DNA from: JANYCG01 sp031365665
GTDB taxonomy: Bacteria; Pseudomonadota; Gammaproteobacteria; Burkholderiales; Burkholderiaceae_C
Direction of reading: 5' to 3'
Length of the DNA stretch: 64,000 bases
NCBI GenBank assembly: GCA_031365665.1
Contig: JANLYO010000111.1
Location: 1-64,000, forward strand
The notes below the pieces were generated by a model, which ran no database searches, was not told where the DNA came from, and worked only from the letters and a program-made list of their open reading frames with translations. Made by a program: the position numbers and the translations under genes. The number at the start of each line of letters is the position of its first letter. The first letter of the stretch is position 1. Below are positions 7,829-16,450 of the stretch, piece after piece.

Positions 7829-9013
7829 ATGAACCCGATACAGCTCTTCGACCCTGCCTCCAGCACCTACACCTACGTGCTGTTTGACGAAACCACGCGC
7901 GATGCGCTGATCATCGACCCGGTGGACGCCCAGCTTGAGCGCGACTTGGCGACGCTGCGGCAATACGGTCTCAAGCCCGCGTGGACCGTCGAAACCCACG
8001 CCCATGCAGACCACATCACCAGCGCTGGCCTCTTGGCCGAGCACGTGGGCGCCAAGACGGCAGCACCCTCGGGTTGCGGCATCGCCACCGCATCAGTGCA
8101 GTTGAAGGAGGGCGACACCCTGGCTTTTGGCCAGCAGCACATCGCGGTGTTGCACACCCCCGGCCACACCGAGGGCAGCATGTGTTTTGTCTGGTGGCCA
8201 AAGTCCGGTGGTGGCGCGGCAACCCATGTCTTCACCGGAGACACACTCTTGGTCAACGGCTGTGGCCGCACCGATTTCCAGTCCGGCAGCGCCGAGGCGC
8301 TTTACCGCAGCATCACCGAGCGCCTCTTCACCCTGCCCGACACCACCACCGTCTGGCCGGGGCACGACTACCAAGGCAAGCGCCATTCCACCATCGGCCA
8401 GGAGAAAAGCAGCAATGCCCGCATCGCCGGCAAAACGCTGCCAGAATTTGTGGCCGTGATGAACAACCTGAACCTGCCCAAACCCAAACGCATCGAGGAA
8501 GCCGTGCCTGCCAACCAACACTCCGGCCTGCGCCAGGACGCCGGTGCGCCGATGCCCTTGGGTTCTGCCAGCAGCCCTGGCAGTTCAGGCGATGCCACCG
8601 CCCCCGATCAAGCGCGTCCGGCAGACGGCTACGCGGGCGACGTGTCGCCGCCATTGGCCTGGCAATGGGTGCAAAGCGGCGCGGCAGTGCTGGTCGATGT
8701 GCGCTCAGACGCCGAACGCGAGTGGGTCGGCTTCATTCCGCAAGCCAAACCCGTGGCCTGGAAACAATGGCCCGGCATGACGATGAACCCGAATTTCGAC
8801 GCCGCGTTGCAAGCCGCTGTGCCTGCTGGCGGCAAAGTGGTGTTGCTGTGCCGCAGCGGCGTGCGTTCGATTGCTGCCGCCAAACGCGCCACGGAGCTGG
8901 GCCTGCAGGCCTACAACATTCTGGAAGGTTTTGAAGGCGACCCGAATCAAGACGCCCACCGGGGTCAAAAAGGCGGCTGGCGGATGCGTAGCTTGCCGTG
9001 GCGACAGAACTGA
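7829..9013 (+). CDS. Persulfide dioxygenase-like metallo-beta-lactamase fused to rhodanese
   Basis: A two-domain protein of 394 residues. Residues 1 to about 240 form an ETHE1/Blh-like metallo-beta-lactamase fold with the iron-binding THAHADH motif, the second ligand in HTPGHTEGS, and VFTGDTLLVNGCGRTDF. Residues about 285-394 form a rhodanese domain with the active-site loop CRSGVRS. Such fusions oxidise glutathione persulfide to sulfite and exchange sulfur with thiosulfate. The ATG at 7829 starts MNPIQLFDPASSTYTYVL, the normal family N-terminus. The linker is rich in Pro and Ala. Confidence 0.92.
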   Translation: MNPIQLFDPASSTYTYVLFDETTRDALIIDPVDAQLERDLATLRQYGLKPAWTVETHAHADHITSAGLLAEHVGAKTAAPSGCGIATASVQLKEGDTLAFGQQHIAVLHTPGHTEGSMCFVWWPKSGGGAATHVFTGDTLLVNGCGRTDFQSGSAEALYRSITERLFTLPDTTTVWPGHDYQGKRHSTIGQEKSSNARIAGKTLPEFVAVMNNLNLPKPKRIEEAVPANQHSGLRQDAGAPMPLGSASSPGSSGDATAPDQARPADGYAGDVSPPLAWQWVQSGAAVLVDVRSDAEREWVGFIPQAKPVAWKQWPGMTMNPNFDAALQAAVPAGGKVVLLCRSGVRSIAAAKRATELGLQAYNILEGFEGDPNQDAHRGQKGGWRMRSLPWRQN

Positions 9014-9031
9014 CGGGATTCAGGTGTCGAT

Positions 9032-9141
9032 GTGAACATCAAAAACAATAGCAAACTATTCAATAAATACTTGACCCAATACCTATTTTTAGTCCCATTT
9101 TATCATTGGAACGATTTTTGTTAACACCCATGTTAACATTT
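9032..9141 (+). repeat. Dispersed ~121-bp intergenic repeat, diverged copy A
   Basis: It shares the core AATAGCAAACTATTCAATAA (9047-9066) and the following ATACnTGnCC with the other copies. The left hairpin arm is lost and the element is about 10 bp shorter. It ends in the perfect palindrome TTAACACCCATGTTAA-type module (9121-9136), also seen at 40270-40285. It lies between convergent genes. Confidence 0.7.
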
Positions 9142-9229
9142 ATGTCAGCGGCTCAAGCCGTCTGCCAAGGTCGCCACGGCAGGCGGCAATTCATGCGCAG
9201 GCGCAGTTCAAATAGCGCCCAAGTCCCTT

Positions 9230-10696
9230 TCAAATCCCGCTCAAATCCGGTCGCCGTGCCAACACCTCTGCCGCCACACCCTCATAGGCGCGGGCGAGCT
9301 GCAACACTGCTGCGTCCGCCTGCGGTTTGCCCATGATTTGAATGCCCATCGGCAGGCCTGCGGCGTTGAATCCGGCGGGCAGGCTGATGCAGGGCAGCCC
9401 AGCGAAGGTGGCGTAAATCGTGACCTCCATCCAGCGGTGGTAGGTATCCATGCTGCGGGTTCCTGAGGCCGTTGTGATCGCCTGCGGCCAGCGCAGCGCG
9501 GCGTCAAACGGCCACACCTGGGCGGTCGGCAAGGCCAAAAAGTCGTACTTTTCAAACAACTTGCGCATGTGCTGGTAAAACGCCGTGCGTTGCACACTGG
9601 CGGCGACCAGCGCGTTGCCGGTCAGCCCGGCGGACTGGTCGTATTCCCACAGCGCCTCGGGCTTGATGTGCGCGCGATTGGCGGGCTTGGCCAGGTACGG
9701 CGCAAGCCGGTTGGCCACCAGCGCGCGGCGCCACACCAGCCAGGCCTGCCAGACGGCATCCGGCGAGCAGCCCAGCGGCGTGGGCTCGACAGCAGCGCCG
9801 ACACCCGCCAGGCGCTGCAAGGCCTGCTGGCAGACGCCCACAATGCCGTCTTCCATCGCCAGGTAGCCATTGAGGTCGCCCAGCCAGCCAATTTTGATTC
9901 TCTTCAAGTAAAACGAGGCGCCAGGCCTCGCAGATAGAGCACATTCAGCTATTGAAAGAGGAGCGCTTGCGTCGTAACCCGACTGAACCTCCAGCAGGCG
10001 CGCGAGATCGTCCACAGTGCGCGCCATCGGCCCCTCGGTGCCGAGCTGGCTGATGAAAGCGTCCGCCACCGGCGACATCGGCACCCGGCCCTGGCTTGGG
10101 CGAAAACCAAACACATTGCACCAGCCCGCCGGGTTGCGCAGGCTGCCCATGAAGTCAGAGCCGTCGGCCACCGGCAACATGCGCGTGGCCAGCGCCACCG
10201 CCGCGCCGCCGCTGCTGCCACCGGCTGTTTTGCTGAGGCCAAACGGGTTGCGCGTCGCCCCAAACACCTCATTGAAGCTGTGTGAACCCAAGCCGAATTC
10301 GGGCACATTGGTTTTGCCGACCACGATGGCGCCCGCCGCTTTCATCCGGCTGACCATCAAGTTGTCTTCCTTGGGCACAAAGTCGCGCATCAGGGGCGAG
10401 CCCATGGTGTTGCGTATGCCTGCCGCGTTGCTTAAGTCCTTGATCGCCTGCGGCATGCCGTGCATCCAGCCTTTGGAGCCGCTGCCGTTTTTGGCCAACA
10501 TCGCATCAAACGTGTCCGCTTCAGCCAGCAGCACGGTTTCATCTCGCAGGCTGACGATGGCGTTGACGTGGGGGTTGACGACGGCAATCTGTGCGAGGTA
10601 GGCCTGCATCACCTCGCGGCAGGAGACAGTTTTGTTGTGGATCGCCTGCGAGAGCGCGTTTGCTGAAAGCTCAACGATGGGAATGGCAGTGGACAT
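9230..10696 (-). CDS. Amidase signature family enzyme
   Basis: A 488-residue amidase that hydrolyses carboxamides through a Ser-Ser-Lys triad. The lysine is in GMPQAIKDLSNAAG, the serine-rich stretch in TAGGSSGGAAVALA, and the nucleophile region in GSDFMGSLRNPAGWCNV. The C-terminal part carries FAGLPCISLPAGFNAAGLPMGIQIMG, typical of the family. The ATG at 10696 starts MSTAIPIVELSANALSQAI, a usual amidase N-terminus. The frame stays open for 315 more codons upstream, but that part is antisense to coaX and is rejected. It is divergent from coaX by 90 bp; the substrate is unknown. Confidence 0.92.
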   Translation of the reverse strand: MSTAIPIVELSANALSQAIHNKTVSCREVMQAYLAQIAVVNPHVNAIVSLRDETVLLAEADTFDAMLAKNGSGSKGWMHGMPQAIKDLSNAAGIRNTMGSPLMRDFVPKEDNLMVSRMKAAGAIVVGKTNVPEFGLGSHSFNEVFGATRNPFGLSKTAGGSSGGAAVALATRMLPVADGSDFMGSLRNPAGWCNVFGFRPSQGRVPMSPVADAFISQLGTEGPMARTVDDLARLLEVQSGYDASAPLSIAECALSARPGASFYLKRIKIGWLGDLNGYLAMEDGIVGVCQQALQRLAGVGAAVEPTPLGCSPDAVWQAWLVWRRALVANRLAPYLAKPANRAHIKPEALWEYDQSAGLTGNALVAASVQRTAFYQHMRKLFEKYDFLALPTAQVWPFDAALRWPQAITTASGTRSMDTYHRWMEVTIYATFAGLPCISLPAGFNAAGLPMGIQIMGKPQADAAVLQLARAYEGVAAEVLARRPDLSGI

Positions 10697-10786
10697 GGTG
10701 TAACTCGTTAATAATGCGGCGACGCCTTCATAAGCCGACAAAAAGCCGGAAAAATTGGTGAGAGGCAGCCAGGCAGCAAACATACC

Positions 10787-11629
10787 ATGACATTTCTCGC
10801 GTTGGACATCGGAAACACCCGCCTCAAGTGGGCCAGCTACGAAACGGCCGAGCCGGGGGCCAAAGTGTTGGCCCAAGGCGCCGAGTTCCTGGAAAACATC
10901 GACAAACTCGCTGAAGGCCCGTGGGCCGAAATTCCGGTGCCCGCGCGCATGCTCGGCTGCGTGGTGGCGGGCGATGGCATCCGCATGCGCGTGCAGGAGC
11001 AATTTGAGCAGGTGCCGGGCTGGGACTTGGCCGCAACCTGGGTGGTGGCCAGCGAGATGGAGGCGGGCCTGACCAACGGCTACGACTTCCCTGCCCGCCT
11101 GGGCGCTGACCGTTGGGTGGCGATGATCGGCGCCTGGCATCGCATGCTGGCGCTGGCGCGCGCCCACAGCCGCGTGCCAGCCAAAAAACGCCCTGCTGCA
11201 ATCGGCAAAAAGCCGCCGGAAAGCGTGAAACGCCCGCTGGTGGTGGTGATGGTCGGCACGGCGGTCACGGTGGAAGCCATCGACACGCGGGGCAAGTTTT
11301 TGGGTGGTTTCATCTTGCCCGGCCACGGCATCATGCTCAAAGCGCTTGAAAGCGGCACGGCCGGCCTGCACGTGCCCACCGGCGAAGTCGTCAACTTCCC
11401 CACCAACACCAGCGACGCGCTGACCAGCGGCGGCACCTTCGCCATTGCCGGGGCGATTGAACGCATGGTGCAACACGTGCGCCGCCACTGTGGCGCAGAA
11501 CCCGTGTGTTACATGACCGGCGGCGCAGGCTGGAAGATGGCACCGGCGATGAATGTCAAGTTTGAGCTGGTGGACAACCTGATTTTTGACGGGTTGCTGG
11601 AGATTGCAGCGAGCCGCGCGCGGGTGTGA
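10787..11629 (+). CDS. coaX: Type III pantothenate kinase
   Basis: Phosphorylates pantothenate, the first step of coenzyme A synthesis. The 280-residue protein has the phosphate-binding DIGNTRLKWA at the N-terminus, the pantothenate-site GYDFPARLGADRWVAMIGAWH, and VGTAVTVEAID followed by GGFILPGHGIMLKAL. In many homologues the GTAxT motif is followed by an acidic residue two positions on; here it is Glu. A Lys/Arg/Pro-rich stretch of about 30 residues (around 125-150) lies between the two halves. It stands alone rather than behind birA. Confidence 0.95.
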   Translation: MTFLALDIGNTRLKWASYETAEPGAKVLAQGAEFLENIDKLAEGPWAEIPVPARMLGCVVAGDGIRMRVQEQFEQVPGWDLAATWVVASEMEAGLTNGYDFPARLGADRWVAMIGAWHRMLALARAHSRVPAKKRPAAIGKKPPESVKRPLVVVMVGTAVTVEAIDTRGKFLGGFILPGHGIMLKALESGTAGLHVPTGEVVNFPTNTSDALTSGGTFAIAGAIERMVQHVRRHCGAEPVCYMTGGAGWKMAPAMNVKFELVDNLIFDGLLEIAASRARV

Positions 11630-11638
11630 ATCGCGTTG

Positions 11639-11759
11639 CAATCATACCCAATTTGGGGTTTATTGCGGTCAAAAAACACCTTGCAAAGCATAACCTGGCA
11701 TTTATTGACCATTAGGCCACGTATTTATTGAATAGTTTGCTATTTATATAGTAGCAATC
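11639..11759 (-). repeat. Dispersed 121-bp intergenic repeat, copy B
   Basis: Read on the minus strand, this copy aligns without gaps to copies at 29714 and 58244 over the first 48 bp and the last 27 bp. It has the left hairpin, the core AATAGCAAACTATTCAATAA and ACGTGGCCTAATGG, and it ends ...ACCCCAAATTGGGTATGATT. It lies between the convergent coaX and peptidase genes. Confidence 0.85.
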
Positions 11760-11794
11760 GTTGATGCCACCCGGCGCCGGGTGTCGCCGCGCTC

Positions 11795-12916
11795 CTACGA
11801 CGAGGCCAGGCCATCCACCGCCTGGAACATCGACTGGCGGGCCTGCGCGATGACCTGGCCTTTCCAGGCGTCAGTGTCGGTGTAAAACGCGTCCAGAATC
11901 TGTTGTTTGATCTGCTTCGCCAAGGCCGCTGGTGCTTGCTGATTCACATTCAGCCAGTGTTCGCCTCGGAGCGCGTAGGAGACCTCCTCCATCGGCAACG
12001 TGCCGTACTCCATCGCGATGCCGGTGTATTCGGCTTTCGGGCACTCCTGGTTGAGCGACATCCACATCAGGCCGGTGAGAAATGCCGAGCTTGAAGAGCC
12101 GTCGTAGACCGACGTGACTGGGGTCGCCGCCGCGCCCGCTCCTCCGCCCCACCAGGCGCGGGCGCGCTGCAAGGCGGCGGCGTCATCGGCGCAGGCGAAG
12201 ATGCGCTCGCCGTGGCCGCTGGGGCCCAGGCCCGTGTGCAGGTCGATCCAGGCGATTTTGCGGGCCGCGCCAGCCGGGTTGGCGCCGTGGTGCCGCAGCA
12301 CACTGCGCAGGGTCTGGTTGCTCCAGGTGGGCGCCGTGCCGCCGAAAAACAGACCCAGCGGGAACTGGTGCTGCCCGCGCGACATCGCCGCCTGGAAGGC
12401 AGGCATGCCCCGCGTCTCGATGTAGGCCGCGACGGCTGCCGCGTTGGCGGCGTCCGGCGGCCAGTGTTTGGGAACCAGCAAATCGGCAATTTCAGCGTAG
12501 GGGGTGTTGACCGGCAGCGGTTGTGAGAAGTCGTGGAAATTGCGGTTCAGATCGACGTTTTCATGCGTGGTGCGGCGCAGGTGCGAAAAGCCGTAGGGGT
12601 TCAGGGCGTGGATGTACAACACCGCCACATCCTTGGCGCGTGCGTGCGCCAGCCATTCGGCGTCATGGATGGCAAACACCTGCACGCCGCTGCCGCAGTA
12701 ACCCTCCACGCCGTGGCAGGCGCTGCTGACGATGAGCAGGTTTTTGGCATCCAGCGGGCCGCTGCGCGCCACGTCCATCGCCAGCACTTCACCGTCGCGC
12801 CCTGTCAGAGGATGCACGTGGGACTCAATCTGCAAACCGGCGGCGGCCGCGCCTTCGAGAAACTTGACGCGCGCCTCCCGGTAACTCGCGCTGAAAGCCG
12901 CTGCGATGCCGATCAT
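11795..12916 (-). CDS. M14-like zinc peptidase, DUF2817 family
   Basis: A 373-residue cytoplasmic-looking protein of the DUF2817 branch of M14 carboxypeptidases. Zinc ligands are visible as SSACHGVEGY (H and E) and in IDLHTGLGPSGHG. NPYGFSHLRRTTHENVDLNRNF is the arginine-rich substrate pocket typical of M14. The start MIGIAAAFSASYREARVKFL at 12916 is the usual N-terminus; 28 more codons are open upstream, but they overlap the end of the M20 gene. It lies 38 bp behind that gene and is probably co-transcribed. The peptide or amide substrate is unknown. Confidence 0.85.
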   Translation of the reverse strand: MIGIAAAFSASYREARVKFLEGAAAAGLQIESHVHPLTGRDGEVLAMDVARSGPLDAKNLLIVSSACHGVEGYCGSGVQVFAIHDAEWLAHARAKDVAVLYIHALNPYGFSHLRRTTHENVDLNRNFHDFSQPLPVNTPYAEIADLLVPKHWPPDAANAAAVAAYIETRGMPAFQAAMSRGQHQFPLGLFFGGTAPTWSNQTLRSVLRHHGANPAGAARKIAWIDLHTGLGPSGHGERIFACADDAAALQRARAWWGGGAGAAATPVTSVYDGSSSSAFLTGLMWMSLNQECPKAEYTGIAMEYGTLPMEEVSYALRGEHWLNVNQQAPAALAKQIKQQILDAFYTDTDAWKGQVIAQARQSMFQAVDGLASS

Positions 12917-12954
12917 GCCGCAGTTTTTCTGGTGGACGGCAGGGCAGTCGCCAC

Positions 12955-14172
12955 TTAGGCCTGCGCCTGCAAATGGGCGGGCACTGGCTCTTTGAACCAA
13001 GCCTCGGCCAGTTGCACCCAGTAGGTCGCGCCCAGGGGGATGAGTTCGTCATTGAAGTCGTAACTCGGGTTGTGGATCATGCAGGGGCCGGCACCGTGGC
13101 CGATCTCGCGGTGCGAGCCGTCGCCATTGGCGATGAAGCAATACGCACCGGGCTTGGCTTGCAGCATGTAGGCAAAGTCTTCCGCGCCCATGGTGGGCTC
13201 CTGCAGGCGCACGTTGTCAGCGCCGACGATGCCCGCCATCACTTTGCGGCAGAACTCGGCCTCGTGCGCGGAGTTGATGGTCGGCGGGTAATTGCGCACA
13301 AACTCGAAATCACAGGTGGTGCCATAAGCGGCGGCCGTGTGGTCAGCGATTTCTTTCATGCGCGCTTCGATCATGTCCAGCACTTCAATGGTGAAGGTGC
13401 GCACGGTGCCTTGCAGCTCGCAACTGTCCGGGATCACGTTGGTGGCTTCACCGGCGTGGATCATCGTGACGGAAATCACGCCGGCGTCAATCGGCTTTTT
13501 GTTGCGGCTGATGATGGTCTGGAAGGCCTGCACCATCTGGCAGGCAATCGGCACCGGGTCAACCGTGTTGTGGGGCAGCGCGGCGTGCCCGCCTTTGCCT
13601 TTGATGGTGATCTTGAATTCATTGCTGGAAGCCATCACCGGCCCCGCGCTCACCGCAAATGTGCCGGCGTTCGGGCCTGGCCAGTTGTGCATGCCGAAAA
13701 CGGCTTCAACCGGGAATTTTTCAAACAGGCCGTCTTTGATCATTTCGCGCGCGCCGCCACCGCCTTCTTCGGCGGGCTGGAAAATCAAATACACGGTGCC
13801 GTCGAAATTGCGGTTTTTGGCGAAATGCTGCGCCGCAGCAAGCAGCATGGCGGTGTGGCCGTCATGGCCGCAGGCGTGCATCTTGCCGGGGTTTTTGCTG
13901 GCGTGGGCGAAGGTGTTGAACTCTTGCATGGGCAGGGCGTCCATGTCGGCGCGCAGGCCGATGGCGCGGTTGGAGGCGCCCGCCTTCACAATGCCCACCA
14001 CGCCAGTAGTGCCCATGCCTCGGTGGATGGGGATGCCCCAGTCGGTCAGCTGTTTGGCCACAATATCAGCCGTGCGAACCTCTTCAAAGCAGAGTTCCGG
14101 GTGGGCGTGGATGTCGCGGCGGATGGCGGCGATCGAAGCCGCCTGGGTAACGATGGAATCGATGGTTTTCAT
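12955..14172 (-). CDS. M20 family amidohydrolase (hippurate hydrolase-like)
   Basis: A 405-residue member of the M20D group, which removes acyl groups from N-acyl amino acids such as hippurate. Metal ligands are visible in MHACGHDGHTAMLLAAAQ and in FQPAEEGGGGAREM, and the dimerisation-domain motif GKGGHAALPHNTVDPV is present. The Asp of the first metal site lies in GLRADMDALP. There is no signal peptide. The ATG at 14172 gives MKTIDSIVTQAASIAAIRRD. It is first of a two-gene unit with the M14-like peptidase, divergent from the molybdoenzyme gene. Confidence 0.93.
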   Translation of the reverse strand: MKTIDSIVTQAASIAAIRRDIHAHPELCFEEVRTADIVAKQLTDWGIPIHRGMGTTGVVGIVKAGASNRAIGLRADMDALPMQEFNTFAHASKNPGKMHACGHDGHTAMLLAAAQHFAKNRNFDGTVYLIFQPAEEGGGGAREMIKDGLFEKFPVEAVFGMHNWPGPNAGTFAVSAGPVMASSNEFKITIKGKGGHAALPHNTVDPVPIACQMVQAFQTIISRNKKPIDAGVISVTMIHAGEATNVIPDSCELQGTVRTFTIEVLDMIEARMKEIADHTAAAYGTTCDFEFVRNYPPTINSAHEAEFCRKVMAGIVGADNVRLQEPTMGAEDFAYMLQAKPGAYCFIANGDGSHREIGHGAGPCMIHNPSYDFNDELIPLGATYWVQLAEAWFKEPVPAHLQAQA

Positions 14173-14301
14173 GTAAGTGCTCCTGAATACGACAGTCTAA
14201 ACCCGTTGCCTCAAGCCTGTCTTTGGGGGGTTTCCCCGTGACCGGGTACATCCAGGCTACCATTGGCAGGGCCGCGAAGCGCCCATGTTGACTGCCAATT
14301 A

Positions 14302-14310
14302 CCCCCCCCC
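14302..14310 (+). repeat. Run of nine C residues just before the molybdoenzyme start
   Basis: A homopolymer of nine C begins 15 bp before the ATG at 14317, within the ribosome-binding region. No purine-rich Shine-Dalgarno is visible there. Such tracts are prone to slippage; a role in expression switching would be inference. Confidence 0.8.
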
Positions 14311-14316
14311 AATCCC

Positions 14317-16404
14317 ATGACCGTCGCCACCACCCCCCGCGTGACTCACCGTGTGCTTGGCGCCTGCCCGCACGACTGCCCAGACACCTGCTCGCTTGTC
14401 ACCACGGTCGAAAACGGCATTGCCATCAAAGTGCAGGGCAACCCGGACCATCCGCAGACCGACGGCGTGTTGTGCCATAAAGTGTCGCGTTACACCGAGC
14501 GCACCTACCACCCCGGGCGCATTTTGCATCCGCTCAGACGCAGCGGCCCCAAAGGGTCAGGGCTATTCGAACGCGTGAGCTGGGATGCGGCTTTGTCGGA
14601 CATCACCGCGCGCCTGAAAACCATCGCCAGCCAGGGGCCTCGGGGCGCAGAAGCCATCCAGCCCTATAGCTATTGCGGCACCATGGGTTTGGTGCAGGGC
14701 GAAACCATGGCCATGCGGTTTTTCAACCAACTCGGCGCGGCGCAGCTGGACCGCACGATTTGTTCGGCGGCAGGCGGTGAAGGCCTGGTGCAGACGCTAG
14801 GGGCCAAAGTCGGCATGCGGGTCGAGTTTTTCGCTGAATCGAAGCTGATTTTGATTTGGGGCAGCAATTCGATTGCCAGCAACCTGCATTTCTGGCGTTA
14901 CGCCCAGACCGCCAAGCGCCATGGCGCGAAGTTGATTTGCATTGATCCGCGCAAGTCGGAAACCGCTGAAAAATGCCACGAACACATCGCACTTTTGCCG
15001 GGCACCGACGCGGCTTTGGCGTTGTCGCTGATGCATGAGCTGATTGCACACGATTGGCTCGACCATGGCTACCTGGACGAGCACACCCTGGGCTGGCCGC
15101 AACTGCGCGAGCGTGCCTTGCAATGGCCGCCTGAACGTGCTGCGGCGATCTGCGGCATCACGGCAGAGCAAGTGAGGTCGCTCGCACGTGATTACGGCGG
15201 CAGCTTCACAAACCAGCGGCCCGCCGCGATCCGTATGAACTACGGCCTGCAACGTGTGCGCGGCGGCGGCAACGCGGTGCGCGCCATCGCCTGTCTGCCT
15301 GCCCTCATTGGCGCATGGCGGCACCGTGCGGGCGGCATGTTGATGTCCAGTTCCGGTGAGTTTGGCCATGACAAGGCCGCTTTGCAGCGCCCGGATTTGC
15401 TCACGGTGCGTGGCCTCGCCGTGCCTCGCACCATCAACATGAGCACCATTGGCGATGATTTGCTGCGCCCCGCCTCGCCCACATTCGGCCCGAAAATCGA
15501 AGCGCTGATCGTCTACAACAGCAACCCGGTCGCAGTGGCGCCAGAGTCTGGCAAAGTCGTTCAGGGGTTTGAGCGTGAAGATCTTTTCACGGTGGTGCTG
15601 GAGCACTTCCAGACCGACACGGCTGATTACGCCGACTACATCCTGCCCGCGACAACCCAGCTTGAACACTGGGACATCCACCCCGCCTACGGCCACACGG
15701 ATGTGATGCTGAACCGCCCGGCCATCGCGCCGCTGGGAGAGGCCAAGCCGAACAGCCAAATCTTCCGCGAACTGGCGGCCCGCATGGGTTTTACCGATGC
15801 CTGTTTTGCGGACGACGACGAGACCATCTGCCGACAGGCCTTTGGAGGGGAGCTCGATTTCGATCACTTGCTCGCCCAAGGTTTTGCGCCTCTGCCAGTT
15901 CAAGCCGCGCCGTTCGCCAACGGCAATTTCCCGACGCTTTCGGGCAAATGCGAATTCTTCAGCGCGCGCCTCCATGCCCAGGGACTGGATGGCCTGCCGG
16001 ACCACATCGGCAACTACGAAACCCCGGGCACGTCAACGGAGTTTCCTTTGGCGATGATCTCCCCGCCTGCGCGCAACTTTTTGAATTCCAGTTTTGTCAA
16101 CGTGCAAAGCCTGCGTGACGTGGAGGGTGAGCCCATTTTGGAGATGCATGCGCAAGACGCGCTGCTGCGGAACATCCAATCTGGTCAGACTGTGCGCATC
16201 TTCAATTCGCGCGGCGACTACCGCTGCAAAGTGATGGTTTCCCCGCGTGCCCGCCCCGGCGTGGTTCATGGCATGGGCATCTGGTGGCGCAAATTCGGGC
16301 TGGATGGCCGCAACGTCAACCAGCTCACCAGCCAGAAGCTCACCGATTTGGGCCGAGGTCCGACCTTTTACGACTGCCTGGTGCAAGTGGCGCGCTCGGA
16401 CTGA
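14317..16404 (+). CDS. Molybdopterin oxidoreductase, DMSO reductase superfamily
   Basis: A 695-residue catalytic subunit without a signal peptide, so probably cytoplasmic. The N-terminal iron-sulfur motif CPHDCPDTCSL with the fourth cysteine in VLCHK binds a 4Fe-4S cluster. Residues TICSAAGGEG hold the likely molybdenum-ligand position (Cys). GSNSIASNLHFWR and the C-terminal dinucleotide-binding domain (VNVQSLRDVEGEP, VRIFNSRGDYRCKV) fit the BisC-type family. No electron-transfer partner gene is adjacent. The ATG at 14317 is preferred over an upstream start because it gives the normal N-terminus. The substrate is unknown. Confidence 0.9.
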   Translation: MTVATTPRVTHRVLGACPHDCPDTCSLVTTVENGIAIKVQGNPDHPQTDGVLCHKVSRYTERTYHPGRILHPLRRSGPKGSGLFERVSWDAALSDITARLKTIASQGPRGAEAIQPYSYCGTMGLVQGETMAMRFFNQLGAAQLDRTICSAAGGEGLVQTLGAKVGMRVEFFAESKLILIWGSNSIASNLHFWRYAQTAKRHGAKLICIDPRKSETAEKCHEHIALLPGTDAALALSLMHELIAHDWLDHGYLDEHTLGWPQLRERALQWPPERAAAICGITAEQVRSLARDYGGSFTNQRPAAIRMNYGLQRVRGGGNAVRAIACLPALIGAWRHRAGGMLMSSSGEFGHDKAALQRPDLLTVRGLAVPRTINMSTIGDDLLRPASPTFGPKIEALIVYNSNPVAVAPESGKVVQGFEREDLFTVVLEHFQTDTADYADYILPATTQLEHWDIHPAYGHTDVMLNRPAIAPLGEAKPNSQIFRELAARMGFTDACFADDDETICRQAFGGELDFDHLLAQGFAPLPVQAAPFANGNFPTLSGKCEFFSARLHAQGLDGLPDHIGNYETPGTSTEFPLAMISPPARNFLNSSFVNVQSLRDVEGEPILEMHAQDALLRNIQSGQTVRIFNSRGDYRCKVMVSPRARPGVVHGMGIWWRKFGLDGRNVNQLTSQKLTDLGRGPTFYDCLVQVARSD

Positions 16405-16450
16405 TCCGCTGCCAGGCCGACGCCACGCCCGCGTGATAATGCGCTGCACC

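Noticed and set aside
9925..9965. Repeat insertion in the amidase gene (AGCTATTGAAAG)
   Set aside because: The protein length across this region equals that of ordinary amidases, so nothing appears inserted.
10697..11641. N-terminal extension of the amidase frame to 803 residues
   Set aside because: The extra 315 codons are antisense to coaX and show His/Arg/Gly-rich shadow composition; the family start is at 10696.
12973..14241. Long plus-strand open frame opposite the M20 amidohydrolase gene
   Set aside because: It mirrors the codon bias of the real gene and has no recognisable domain.
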